From positions 1 to 64,000 of the forward strand of contig JAPOTI010000047.1 of assembly GCA_026709265.1 (NCBI GenBank): DNA of 64,000 bases. The letters are read 5' to 3'. Under the pieces are notes generated by a model that was not told where the DNA came from, searched no databases, and saw nothing but the letters and a program-made list of their open reading frames with translations. This DNA is from Paracoccaceae bacterium (GTDB lineage: Bacteria > Pseudomonadota > Alphaproteobacteria > Rhodobacterales > Rhodobacteraceae). Shown piece by piece: positions 55,573 through 64,000 of the stretch; the first letter of the stretch is position 1, and every line of letters starts with the position of its first letter. Both the position numbers and the translations under genes were made by a program.

Positions 55573-56119
55573 CAACCTCGAAAAATGACTCTGGCACCCT
55601 GGCTCATGTGCAATGGCAAAACCACGATTGGTCGCAGTTTCTTCGCAATTGCGAAAGCGCACTTAGTCGAGACGGAGACAATTGGCAAGGTGTCCGCCGG
55701 AGCAACAAGCAATTGCCGTACGCCATTAGTCTGTTCTGGCACCTTGGTAAAGAGTTGCCCGGCACGATGCGCCGATTTTTAGCATCATGTACGGGAAATG
55801 ATTTTCCGGATGGCGCGAAGCGCAAGAGCTGAGGGCTGCATGCAGGGGTCGCCAGAGAGTTAGGTTGCCATCGCAACACGATTGCGCATTGTCTCAAGCA
55901 CTACCCGACAATTCAACAATCCCTTGATGATATTGACTTCAACATCCACAATACACCCCAGCCGGGGATCTACAACGCCATTCAAGCGGGGCATAAGCCC
56001 GCCCTGCGCTGGTGTCTGGCTTGCAGAGGTGATTATGGCAAGTGAGACAGCCGAATCAAGAATTGAGTCACTTCTGCCACTGCGCTGACAGGTCAACCTG
56101 TCTATCAAACAGGCAAGTC

Positions 56120-56330
56120 ATTTTTTTGGGGCTTATAAAGATGAAGTGACATGCCGCATTATGTTGCGCCAGTGTTTCAATAAAAACGCATCGTGCATCA
56201 TGTTGTATTCTGTCAAATGGTCTTTATAAGCCCCCATTTTTTGCAATGTACAAAATAAGGAAATATTGGGGATTCAACGAGTTAGCTGGCTCCTGTTCGG
56301 GTAGTTAAGTATATAAGCCCCATTTTTTGG
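56120..56330. repeat. Three copies of a ~20-bp TATAAGCCCC(C)ATTTTTT repeat, the first inverted
   Basis: ATTTTTTTGGGGCTTATAAAGA (56120-56141), TCTTTATAAGCCCCCATTTTTT (56221-56242), TATAAGCCCCATTTTTTGG (56312-56330). Confidence 0.8.
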
Positions 56331-56367
56331 TGACAGGAAGTACCCGATAAGCGAGATATTCGCCAAT

Positions 56368-56640
56368 TTGTATGATCGTGTTTCGCTACGCGATGCGACG
56401 GCATTTGCCGATGCCAGGGGCAGTAAAACGAAAAAACCCAAAACAGCTAAGGGATGGTGGACAATGTTGGCGGCGGATTTGCGTGAATGCGGGCGTTCAG
56501 TCAAGCATGCCCCCGTTTATGACAATGAATATCATGCAGACATCGTGATTCCAGACGGACATTGCGATTTATGGGAAGATGCAGAAGTGTATTTACGCTC
56601 CTTTCTTTCCAATGGAGCATGGCAGGACAGAGGTGCTTAA
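56368..56640 (+). CDS. Small hypothetical protein (possibly 5'-truncated)
   Basis: ...YDRVSLRDATAFADARGSKTKKPKTAKGWWTMLAADLRECGRSVKHAPVYDNEYHADIVIPDGHC...; only a TTG start; frame is open back into the third repeat copy. Confidence 0.45.
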   Translation: MYDRVSLRDATAFADARGSKTKKPKTAKGWWTMLAADLRECGRSVKHAPVYDNEYHADIVIPDGHCDLWEDAEVYLRSFLSNGAWQDRGA

Positions 56641-56689
56641 TTCTGCATAGGGAACGTGTCTGGATAAGCTGTGAAAGATACCACGTAAC

Positions 56690-56842
56690 ACCTACAAGTA
56701 CCATTTCAAGAAGGGTCGTAAGATCGTCCATACCGGTATCACCAATGATCTCGAGCACCGGGAGGCTGAGCATCAGCAAAACTATGGTAGGTCAGGACAT
56801 ATTTTGAAGGTCGACCCCGCGGAAACCCGAATAACCGCCTGA
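56690..56842 (+). pseudogene. Remnant of a small GIY-YIG-like protein, no start codon and truncated by an IS end
   Basis: TYKYHFKKGRKIVHTGITNDLEHREAEHQQNYGRSGHILKVDPAETRITA*; in-frame TGA just upstream with no ATG/GTG/TTG between. Confidence 0.5.
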
Positions 56843-57640
56843 ATTGCCCCACAGTTTGCAGTACTCTCTGCCAAAACCGTTGTGATCGCGGTTTGAAACG
56901 GGTCGTGTCCCTGGTGCAGCCATTCCTTCCAACGCTTTCAGTTTACTGGCGACTGTTTCTGCAAGAGGTGGTCTATGCGGTTGAAAAACGCGTTTATTCA
57001 CCTCAGCCAACAAGACCCCGCCGGCAAAGCGGAACGCATAGCGGCTACCTGTTCTTTCCAATAGCTGCGCCATGCGTATCCAGAATTTGTGTTCACTTGG
57101 TGGGGCGAATAATGCCGCGCGAATCGCGATGACGCCAAATCGTCGGTTGCCCAGCAGTCTGGTGAGTTGACTCGCCGTAAAGGGACGACCTGAGCCAAAG
57201 GGCGTGAGATCACGCCTGGCCCAAATTCCTGCACGGTTGGGAACGATAATCAACGCGCGCCCCTCCGGCGCAAGGACACGCCAGCATTCATCAAGTACAC
57301 TTGCCGCATTCTGGCTGGTTTCCAACCCGTGCATCATCACGATTCTGTCAGCCATTCCCGTGGTCAATGGCCATTCCGATTCGTGCGTCAGCACTGTTGT
57401 AACGGGTCCATCGACCGGCCACGCCAATGCGCCCTGACGCTCCGGCATCAGCGAGATCAAGCGTGCACAGCGCTTGATGACCGGCTTGCAGACAGGTGGT
57501 GTATAGCCGAAACCGACAACAGTCATTCCCTGTAAATCATCCCAGGTCTCCGCCACCCGTCGCGTCAACTGTCGGGTGGCAAAGCGTCCCAGCGCTGCCC
57601 GTCGATAAAAATTCTCGATTTCCAAAACATCTGGATGCAT
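56792..57640 (-). CDS. Class I SAM-dependent methyltransferase with chimeric C-terminus
   Basis: TVVGFGYTPPVCKPVIKRC; ADRIVMMHGLETSQNAASVLDECWRVLAPEGRALIIVPNRAG. C-terminal ...FGREYCKLWGNSGGYSGFRGVD is encoded by repeat R2. Confidence 0.82.
   Translation of the reverse strand: MHPDVLEIENFYRRAALGRFATRQLTRRVAETWDDLQGMTVVGFGYTPPVCKPVIKRCARLISLMPERQGALAWPVDGPVTTVLTHESEWPLTTGMADRIVMMHGLETSQNAASVLDECWRVLAPEGRALIIVPNRAGIWARRDLTPFGSGRPFTASQLTRLLGNRRFGVIAIRAALFAPPSEHKFWIRMAQLLERTGSRYAFRFAGGVLLAEVNKRVFQPHRPPLAETVASKLKALEGMAAPGTRPVSNRDHNGFGREYCKLWGNSGGYSGFRGVDLQNMS
56822..56868 (+). repeat. Dispersed repeat R2 (putative ISKra4-like terminus)
   Basis: GAAACCCGAATAACCGCCTGAATTGCCCCACAGTTTGCAGTACTCTC; matches 61813..61857 and shorter copies at 11813, 61278 (inverted) and 63631. 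Confidence 0.7.
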
Positions 57641-57705
57641 GACAGCATTGTCTACGTTAAATGCTCAATCGACAACAGATCTATTGCAATAATCTAGGCC
57701 CGACC

Positions 57706-58467
57706 ATGCAACCTGAAATTGTGACCATTCCATGTCTCAGCGATAACTACGCCTATTTGATTCACAATCCCGAGAACGGTGAGACTGCGGCCATTGACGT
57801 CCCTGAGGCACGCCCCGTCCGCGACGAACTTCAGCGCCGTAACTGGACCCTCAATGCGATTCTCATTACGCACCATCACAGTGACCATATTGATGGAATC
57901 AGTGAGCTGCGCAAGATTTGCGATGGCCATGTCATTGGCAGCGAAAACGACTCGGCCCGCCTGCCCCCACTCGATAGAGCTATCAGTGATGAAGAGAGTT
58001 TCTGGGTTTGCGGGCTGTCGGTCAAATCTGTGCCGGCATACGGGCACACAATTGGGCATCTCGCCTATCTCTTTGAAAATGCCGCATTCACAGGCGATTC
58101 ACTCATGGTGATGGGATGTGGCCGATTGTTCGAGGGAACCTCTGAAATGATGTGGGATACGCTCTGTCGACTCTCTCAGCTACCGGGGGAAACCCTGATT
58201 TGCTCGGGTCACGAATATACCGAAGCCAACACCAGGTTCGCGCTCACCGTGGATCCCGACAATGACGATCTCGTGGCACGGCAGGACGCGATCCGGCGTG
58301 CGCGACAGGCGGGACGGGCAACTGTCCCGGCGAAATTATCGCTTGAATGTGCGACCAATCCATTTCTGCGCGCCGGAAATCCGTCGATTAAACGTGCCGC
58401 CGGGATGGCAGCGGCTTCGGATCTGGAGATGTTTGCCGAACTGCGCCGACGCAAGGACAACTTTTAG
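57706..58467 (+). CDS. gloB: Hydroxyacylglutathione hydrolase
   Basis: ILITHHHSDHIDGI; FTGDSLMVMGCGRLFEGT; LICSGHEYTEANTRFAL. Confidence 0.96.
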   Translation: MQPEIVTIPCLSDNYAYLIHNPENGETAAIDVPEARPVRDELQRRNWTLNAILITHHHSDHIDGISELRKICDGHVIGSENDSARLPPLDRAISDEESFWVCGLSVKSVPAYGHTIGHLAYLFENAAFTGDSLMVMGCGRLFEGTSEMMWDTLCRLSQLPGETLICSGHEYTEANTRFALTVDPDNDDLVARQDAIRRARQAGRATVPAKLSLECATNPFLRAGNPSIKRAAGMAAASDLEMFAELRRRKDNF

Positions 58468-58489
58468 CGCATCGAACGTGCCGGCGAGA

Positions 58490-58515
58490 GCCTGGTGGTG
58501 CCAAATCCACCAGGC
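58490..58515 (+). terminator. Hairpin downstream of gloB (GCCTGGTGG-TGCCAAAT-CCACCAGGC)
   Basis: Perfect 9-bp stem with an 8-nt loop, followed by TTCCTGTT (no long U-tract). Confidence 0.65.
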
Positions 58516-58685
58516 TTCCTGTTATCCTGACATGATACGGGAAGGCAGGCGGCAATTGAGGATCTGTCGCTCCGCTCGTGGCGGCGCACTTGCGTTTCAA
58601 CCCGTATCACTTTATGGTCGTCCCATATGTGGCGCAGAAGTAACGAGACCCTCCGTGCCGCGCCAAATTTGCTGGAGACGCCACG

Positions 58686-61016
58686 TTGCCACCTGCATTC
58701 TCTCCTGAGTTAGAGAAAGCGATCCATGAGTCAATGAGTCGTGCGCGCGCACAGCGCAGTGAGTATGTTTCACTTGACCATCTGCTCATCGCACTCATTG
58801 ATGAGCCTTCGGCCAATCATGTCATGCAGGCCTGTGGTGTTGATCTTGCCAAACTGAAGGAACGACTCGAGCAACATTTTCGTGACGTTCTCCCCACCGC
58901 CAATCCTTTGGATTCTCATGAATCCGAACCGATGCCGACACCCAGTTTTCACCGTGTTTTGTCGCGTGCCCTTGAACATCTCAAGTCTGCTGGCCGATCA
59001 ACCGTGACGGGGGCGAATGTCCTCGTTGCCATTTTTGGCGAACGCAAGAGCACAGCCGTAAAATATCTCAATGATGCCGGGATGACTCGGTACGATGCGG
59101 TTAACTTCATCTCACATGGAATCGCCAAGAACCCGCGCTACCGAACGGCGCCGACAGTTGTCGGCGCGGACGCGGTCGACAATGATAACGAGAGTGATGA
59201 CAGCGGCGCAAAGGGCAAAGAGAATCAATCAGCGCTTGAGAAATTTTGTGTCAATCTGAACGACAAGGCACGTGAAGGTGAGATTGATCCGTTGGTGGGC
59301 CGCGGCAAGGAAGTTGAGCGATGCTTCAAGGTCTTGCTGCGTCGCACCAAAAATAATCCATTGCTGGTGGGTGATCCCGGAGTCGGTAAAACGGCGATCG
59401 TCGAAGGAATCGCCAGACAGATGAGCGAAGACACATCGCCTCAGGCGATGGCAAATACGGTGATCTATTCACTTGACATGGGAGCCCTGTTGGCAGGTAC
59501 GCGCTATCGTGGAGACTTTGAAGAGCGGATTAAAGGTGTTTTAAAGGAGATTCAGGAAGTTCCACACGCAATTCTCTTCATCGATGAAATCCATACTGTC
59601 GTTGGTGCAGGCGCAACCAGCGGCGGATCAATGGATGCCTCAAATCTTCTCAAGCCCAGTCTGCAGGGAGGTGATTTGCGCTTCATCGGTTCGACAACAC
59701 ACAAGGAATTCAAGAAGTATTTTGAAAAAGATCGCGCACTGTCCCGTCGATTTCAGAAGATTGACGTCAGCGAACCCACGCGGGACGAAACCATCGCCAT
59801 TCTGCGCGGACTCAAGCGACATTATGAAGAACATCATGAAGTACGCTACACCGAGGAAGCTGTGAAATCAGCAGTGGATCTCAGTGGCCGCTATATCGGT
59901 AATCGCCGTTTTCCCGACAAGGCAATCGATGTGATTGATGAGGCCGGCGCAGCGCAGCGCCTGATGCCGCCATCACGACGGCGCAAGACCATCAGTCCCA
60001 ATGAAATCGAAGAAATCGTTGCATTGATGGCGCGTATTCCGTCGCGACGCCTGACCCGTGGTGACAGTGAACTCCTGCGTGACCTCGAAACCAATTTGAA
60101 ACATGTGGTTTTTGGTCAGGATGAGGCGATCTCAGCGCTCTCTGCGGCGATTAAATTGAGTCGTGCCGGTCTACGCGACGCTGAAAAACCTGTCGGTTCC
60201 TACCTGTTCGCTGGCCCGACTGGCGTGGGCAAGACCGAGTCGGCACGGCAACTGGCTGATACGCTGGGCGTCGAATTACTGCGTTTTGATATGTCCGAAT
60301 ATATGGAAAAACACGCTGTCTCTCGTCTTATCGGGGCACCGCCTGGCTATGTCGGATTTGACCAGGGGGGCTTATTGACTGACGGTGTGGATGAAAATCC
60401 GCATTGCGTTTTGCTGCTTGATGAAATCGAAAAGGCCCATATCGACGTGACCAATATTTTGCTGCAGGTGATGGATCACGGCAAATTGACTGATCATTCG
60501 GGTCGGACTGTTGATTTTCGCAATGCGATCTTGATCATGACCACAAATGCCGGAGCTGCCGAACAGGCCAAGGAAGCTGTTGGATTTGCCCGCGAGCGAC
60601 GCGATGGTGAAGATACTGCCGCGATTGAAAAACTCTTCACCCCGGAATTTCGTAACCGCCTGGATGCAATTATCAGCTTCAAGCCGCTGGGCATGGAGAC
60701 TGTGATGCGCGTCGTCGAGAAGTTTGTCGACCGCCTTGAAGCCCAATTGTTTGAACGCAATGTCCAGATTGAATTGACCGAAAATGCCATTCGCTGGCTG
60801 GCAAAACGCGGTTATGATCCCAAGATGGGGGCTCGCCCGTTGGAAAGACTCGTGCAAAACGAGATCAAAAAACAACTCGCTGACGAAATTCTTTTTGGCA
60901 GTTTGCAACAAGGGGGACTGGTCACAGTCAAGCTCGAGGACGACAAACTCGCACTCGAATTTCAGCAACATAAGCCGAAGCGAATCACCGGACAGAAGGT
61001 CCCGTTGATCACCTAA
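58686..61016 (+). CDS. clpA: ATP-dependent Clp protease ATP-binding subunit
   Basis: N-domain SPELEKAIHESMSRARAQRSEYVSLDHLLIALI; two Walker A motifs (GDPGVGKTAIVEG, GPTGVGKTESARQ); C-terminal GARPLERLVQNEIKKQLADEILFG. Confidence 0.97.
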   Translation: MPPAFSPELEKAIHESMSRARAQRSEYVSLDHLLIALIDEPSANHVMQACGVDLAKLKERLEQHFRDVLPTANPLDSHESEPMPTPSFHRVLSRALEHLKSAGRSTVTGANVLVAIFGERKSTAVKYLNDAGMTRYDAVNFISHGIAKNPRYRTAPTVVGADAVDNDNESDDSGAKGKENQSALEKFCVNLNDKAREGEIDPLVGRGKEVERCFKVLLRRTKNNPLLVGDPGVGKTAIVEGIARQMSEDTSPQAMANTVIYSLDMGALLAGTRYRGDFEERIKGVLKEIQEVPHAILFIDEIHTVVGAGATSGGSMDASNLLKPSLQGGDLRFIGSTTHKEFKKYFEKDRALSRRFQKIDVSEPTRDETIAILRGLKRHYEEHHEVRYTEEAVKSAVDLSGRYIGNRRFPDKAIDVIDEAGAAQRLMPPSRRRKTISPNEIEEIVALMARIPSRRLTRGDSELLRDLETNLKHVVFGQDEAISALSAAIKLSRAGLRDAEKPVGSYLFAGPTGVGKTESARQLADTLGVELLRFDMSEYMEKHAVSRLIGAPPGYVGFDQGGLLTDGVDENPHCVLLLDEIEKAHIDVTNILLQVMDHGKLTDHSGRTVDFRNAILIMTTNAGAAEQAKEAVGFARERRDGEDTAAIEKLFTPEFRNRLDAIISFKPLGMETVMRVVEKFVDRLEAQLFERNVQIELTENAIRWLAKRGYDPKMGARPLERLVQNEIKKQLADEILFGSLQQGGLVTVKLEDDKLALEFQQHKPKRITGQKVPLIT

Positions 61017-61076
61017 CCACAGTCGAAGTCAATGATCCGACGATGCGCGGCACGCAATCCGCATATCCGTCGATAC

Positions 61077-61097
61077 ACGTTGGGTCTATCCCAACGT
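61077..61097 (+). terminator. Hairpin downstream of clpA (ACGTTGGG-TCTAT-CCCAACGT)
   Basis: Perfect 8-bp stem, 5-nt loop, 60 nt after the clpA stop; no T-tract. Confidence 0.45.
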
Positions 61098-61116
61098 CGG
61101 TACATAAAGTCCCACA

Positions 61117-61168
61117 GGATTCTCACCCAGATTATCGCAAATTCTCAGGTTGATTGACGCGCCACACC
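61117..61168 (+). repeat. Dispersed repeat R1, copy b
   Basis: GGATTCTCACCCAGATTATCGCAAATTCTCAGGTTGATTGACGCGCCACACC; inverted relative to 62965..63016. Confidence 0.8.
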
Positions 61169-61277
61169 ATGGCAGTGCCGGGGTCAAGTGGACGGTTTTA
61201 ACGAAGGACTCCGCCGAAACCGACCCCGGAAAGGATCATGGTATCTTCGTTGGGATAGACCCCACGTTCCGAGATTG

Positions 61278-61857
61278 CCGCAAGGTGTGGGGCAGTTGTC
61301 ATTTGTCACAAATAACTTCAGTGAGGGTTGTGTCCACCGCTCACGGCGGCGGATTCTTTCCCGCTTTGAGGGCGCGATAGACCGACATGCGTGAGATCCT
61401 GAAAGACCTGGGCTGGCAGGAGAACCAGCCTGTGACCTTCATGACGGATGGCGGGGACACAGTCATCAACATGGCCCCGTTCATGGCCCCGGCATCCGAC
61501 CATATCCGCGACGGGTTCCCGATCACCATGCGGATCACAGTCCGGCGGCAATATGTGAAGGGACTGGCGCATCACCATGACGACGCGGCCAAGGAGCTGG
61601 ACCGGGATCTCCGCCGGATCAAGGGCTTCCTCTGGCACGGCAACCGGCATGAGGGGCAGGCATTCATCGCAGATCTGGTGGATGATCTGGATGACATCAA
61701 GACGACTTATGCCAGCATCAGGTCCCGCGCAAAGCCGCCGGCGAATTCCAGACCGACATCGCAAACAACGTGACACATGCAAACACTGGTATCCCGATCT
61801 GGCAACCCACGCCGAAACCCGAATGGCCGCCTGAATGGCCCCACCACACTCTGCGGG
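61278..61857 (+). mobile_element. Internally deleted ISKra4-like element remnant bounded by inverted R2 ends
   Basis: Left CCGCAAGGTGTGGGGCAGTTG (61278-61298), right ...GAATGGCCCCACCACACTCTGCGGG (61813-61857), flanking a transposase fragment. Confidence 0.6.
61387..61773 (+). pseudogene. ISKra4-like transposase C-terminal fragment
   Basis: GWQENQPVTFMTDGGDTVINMAPFMAPASDHIRDGFPITMRITVRRQYVKGL...LRRIKGFLWHGN...VDDLDDI. Confidence 0.7.
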
Positions 61858-61878
61858 ACCTCCCTATCTCCGGACCCA

Positions 61879-62412
61879 TCAGCTTGCGGCAAGTGCGGCC
61901 TCAATCGCTTTCATGGACAAGAAGAGACGGTTGGGGTGCTGATCGGGATCGATCGGCGCGAACCCCAAGCGTTCATAGAATGCCATGCGTTCAGCATGAT
62001 GCGCATCGTCGAGCACATCCAGAACGACCGCAGTCGCGCCAATGTCGGTTGAGACGGAAAGCGCGCGGGCAAGAGTGTCGGCCATGAGGGCGCTGCCCAG
62101 ACCTTGTCCATGCCAATTTACATCTGTTCCAAGTGCCACAAGGCAGATTGCGGGGATCGGGTGTCGCTCTCGCCGGGAGGTGAGGGCACCTGCCGACGTT
62201 GGATCCACAGAATGAGCCGCCAGTCCGTAAAACCCAACCAACGTGCCGTCGTCGGCCACAGCACACCGAACACGCAACCTGTTGCGTTTGATCTGGTCGG
62301 AGATGCTTGCGCTGAACCACCGGTCCATTGCGGGCACGCCGCAGGAAAAACCAGACCGATCATGCCGGGATGGATCAAAAGACTCGACTGTAATCCGGGT
62401 CTCAGTTGTCAC
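61879..62412 (-). CDS. GNAT-family acetyltransferase, TacT-like type II toxin
   Basis: GTG start at 62412: VTTETRITVESFDPSRHDRSGFSCGVPAMDRWFSASISDQIKRN...; acetyl-CoA motif HGQGLGSALMADTLARA; overlaps the antitoxin stop. Confidence 0.85.
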   Translation of the reverse strand: MTTETRITVESFDPSRHDRSGFSCGVPAMDRWFSASISDQIKRNRLRVRCAVADDGTLVGFYGLAAHSVDPTSAGALTSRRERHPIPAICLVALGTDVNWHGQGLGSALMADTLARALSVSTDIGATAVVLDVLDDAHHAERMAFYERLGFAPIDPDQHPNRLFLSMKAIEAALAAS

Positions 62413-62710
62413 GAAGGAGGTCGGACCGCCGCTTGAAGAGCTGCGCGAGCGCATCATTGAGGGCTCTCGGCTGGTCCAGTGCTGCCGCAAATCGGTCGAA
62501 AGCCTGATCGGAGAGAACGGTCTGGTGCGTGGCGGCCGCGATGGCCTGCGCCTCGCGGTAGGCAACGGATGTGATGAATGTCGAGGTATCCATGCCAACA
62601 GACCGCGCGGCCATTTCGATGACTTCTAAAACGGAAGGCTTCAAACGCAGATCCTTGCGGAAGGATTTGGGTTCGTGGATGCCTGCTGTGCTGTCTGCGC
62701 CGGGTATCAT
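62402..62710 (-). CDS. DUF1778-like (TacA) RHH antitoxin
   Basis: KSFRKDLRLKPSVLEVIEMAARSVGMDTSTFITSVAYREAQAIAAATHQTVLSDQAFDRFAAALDQP; start MIPGADS at 62710. Confidence 0.85.
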   Translation of the reverse strand: MIPGADSTAGIHEPKSFRKDLRLKPSVLEVIEMAARSVGMDTSTFITSVAYREAQAIAAATHQTVLSDQAFDRFAAALDQPRALNDALAQLFKRRSDLLRDN

Positions 62711-62964
62711 GTGGCAACTCCTTTCACCGCAACATATGTACATTGTACGTACAGATCAAGTCACGACGCTCAGTTTTGCATCGTTTCTGATCGCGCTGGT
62801 GGTCTCTGAGGCCCCATAGAATGGTTTCTTCGTAGAACCACGCTGATATGGATGGACCGCTGAGATGTCTCGATGATGTCATCCTGCGATTCCGCGCAAC
62901 ATCATGACCGTGTCGGGATGCCGGCCGTGATTGCGACGGTGGATCAGACTGATATTCGCGGGTT

Positions 62965-63016
62965 GGTGTAGCGCGTCAATCAACCTGAGAATTTGCGACA
63001 AACAGGGTAAGAATCC
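62965..63016 (-). repeat. Dispersed repeat R1, copy c (inverted)
   Basis: Revcomp GGATTCTTACCCTGTTTGTCGCAAATTCTCAGGTTGATTGACGCGCTACACC. Confidence 0.8.
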
Positions 63017-63260
63017 TGGGGAGCGGCGGATGGCGGGATCAGGACGGAGATCACACTACACCCGGACAACGGAGATGACCTCTCCCCGGCGACGCCGAGA
63101 GGCGACGTCCAACGACAATCGGGCCCTGTCAAGACATTTCCGGATCGGCGAAGCCGGGCCTCTGCCGCGATCACCGCACACTGTCGAACATGGCGTTGTG
63201 TATCGGATGGTGACAACAGACGGGCGTCAACGATCCCCCCAACGCCCGAAAGGGGTGCGC

Positions 63261-63530
63261 ATGACCCTGACCCCACAGCATCTCAAGACAGTGAGAGCGA
63301 TTGATGCCCAAGCTGGCAAATTGCTCAAACGCGGCGGCGAGGAAGCGCTTCTGGGCGGCCTGCATGACCTGATGCGGCGATTCAAGCCGGTCCCGGAAGC
63401 CGCGGGTCCGGGCGAGCTGGACCGTCTGAGCGGCGACTATCCCCATTTCGGCCAGTTTGCGGCACTGCTGTCTGATCTGGCCGGTGCGATACAGGCCGGG
63501 GTGTTCGATGCGGAGATTGGACGCAAGTGA
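63261..63530 (+). CDS. Small hypothetical protein in the mobile-element remnant region
   Basis: MTLTPQHLKTVRAIDAQAGKLLKRGGEEALLGGLHDLMRRFKPVPEAAGPGELDRLSGDYPHFGQFAALLSDLAGAIQAGVFDAEIGRK; protein-like composition, continuous with a longer open frame. Confidence 0.5.
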   Translation: MTLTPQHLKTVRAIDAQAGKLLKRGGEEALLGGLHDLMRRFKPVPEAAGPGELDRLSGDYPHFGQFAALLSDLAGAIQAGVFDAEIGRK

Positions 63531-63583
63531 GGCGATCCGGGGGGTGGTCCGTCAAAACAGCCTTGAAACTCTATGAATGCCCC

Positions 63584-63660
63584 TCTCACCCAGATTGACG
63601 CGCTATACTTGGCACCCGCACAGATCACATGCAACTGCCCCACACTTTGCGGTACTCTCC
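63584..63660 (+). repeat. Collapsed R1 (63584-63606) followed by an R2 copy (63631-63660)
   Basis: CTCTCACCCAGATTGACGCGCTATA is R1 with the internal segment missing at an ATT microhomology; then GCAACTGCCCCACACTTTGCGGTACTCTCC. Confidence 0.55.
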
Positions 63661-63787
63661 CACGTTCCGCCAATTGCGAACCCGATGAGACCGACAAAAA
63701 GGAGGCGGGCGCAGCAATTGCACCCGCCTCTGTCTCCGTGCAACTAGGAGGAGAATTGCACGGTGGGAGAAAGACTTAGAAACTCAG

Positions 63788-64000
63788 TTACTTGGCCGCA
63801 CCGAGGACGATTTCAGCTGACTCGATCTGGGTCCGTTTCGCAATCTCGGTGTAGGCTGCGATATGTTCAGCAGCTGATTCAACGGTCGCCGATGTGAGAT
63901 CCTTGGCAGCGCTTGAAAAGCTCTCGGGATCCTGTCCGGCACGAAAAGTCACTTTTGACCGCTCAAGCGATTCCAAAGCCCATTGACCAGTCAATTCGGC
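63788..64000 (-). CDS. Phasin family protein (C-terminal part; truncated by window edge)
   Basis: ...TGQWALESLERSKVTFRAGQDPESFSSAAKDLTSATVESAAEHIAAYTEIAKRTQIESAEIVLGAAK; reads through the right edge. Confidence 0.7.
   Translation of the reverse strand, partial: AELTGQWALESLERSKVTFRAGQDPESFSSAAKDLTSATVESAAEHIAAYTEIAKRTQIESAEIVLGAAK

Noticed and set aside
56120-56330. CRISPR-like array
   Set aside because: Only three ~20-bp units with one inverted and ~70-80 bp between; no cas genes. Better explained as operators or element ends.

Overview
This 64-kb window looks alphaproteobacterial (Rhodobacterales/SAR116-like by gene content; inferred). It mixes conserved housekeeping blocks with accessory islands. 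Housekeeping genes: lipB, ctaD, a yqeY-like gene, carA, ilvC, a ubiH-like gene, glmM, ppdK, glyS/DUF6446-like/glyQ, a ribokinase-like gene, ribF, prs, atpHAGDC, gloB, clpA, plus tRNA-Leu(GAG) and tRNA-Ser(GGA). Accessory content: (i) two adjacent minus-strand catabolic/transport operons (about 2.5-11.7 kb and 14.1-22.2 kb). Each has its own SelA-like PLP enzyme, a RidA-family protein and an ABC importer. Both are preceded by a near-identical block of about 165-190 bp (promoter plus start of gene), and an IclR regulator is divergent from the second. (ii) Between them lies a two-gene plus-strand cassette: a phosphoribosyltransferase split by a +1 frameshift at an A8 run, followed by a stand-alone DprA/Smf-like protein. 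This is a candidate DNA-sensing/conflict module and my top pick for the unusual system. (iii) Mobile-element graveyards at about 27-29.1 kb and 55.7-63.7 kb contain ISKra4-like transposase fragments, two dispersed repeat families (R1, R2), an orphan AAA ATPase, a GIY-YIG-like remnant, an inverted-repeat cluster and a TacA/TacT-like toxin-antitoxin pair. No rRNA or CRISPR array was seen. Family names come from reading motifs in the translations; no database search was run.
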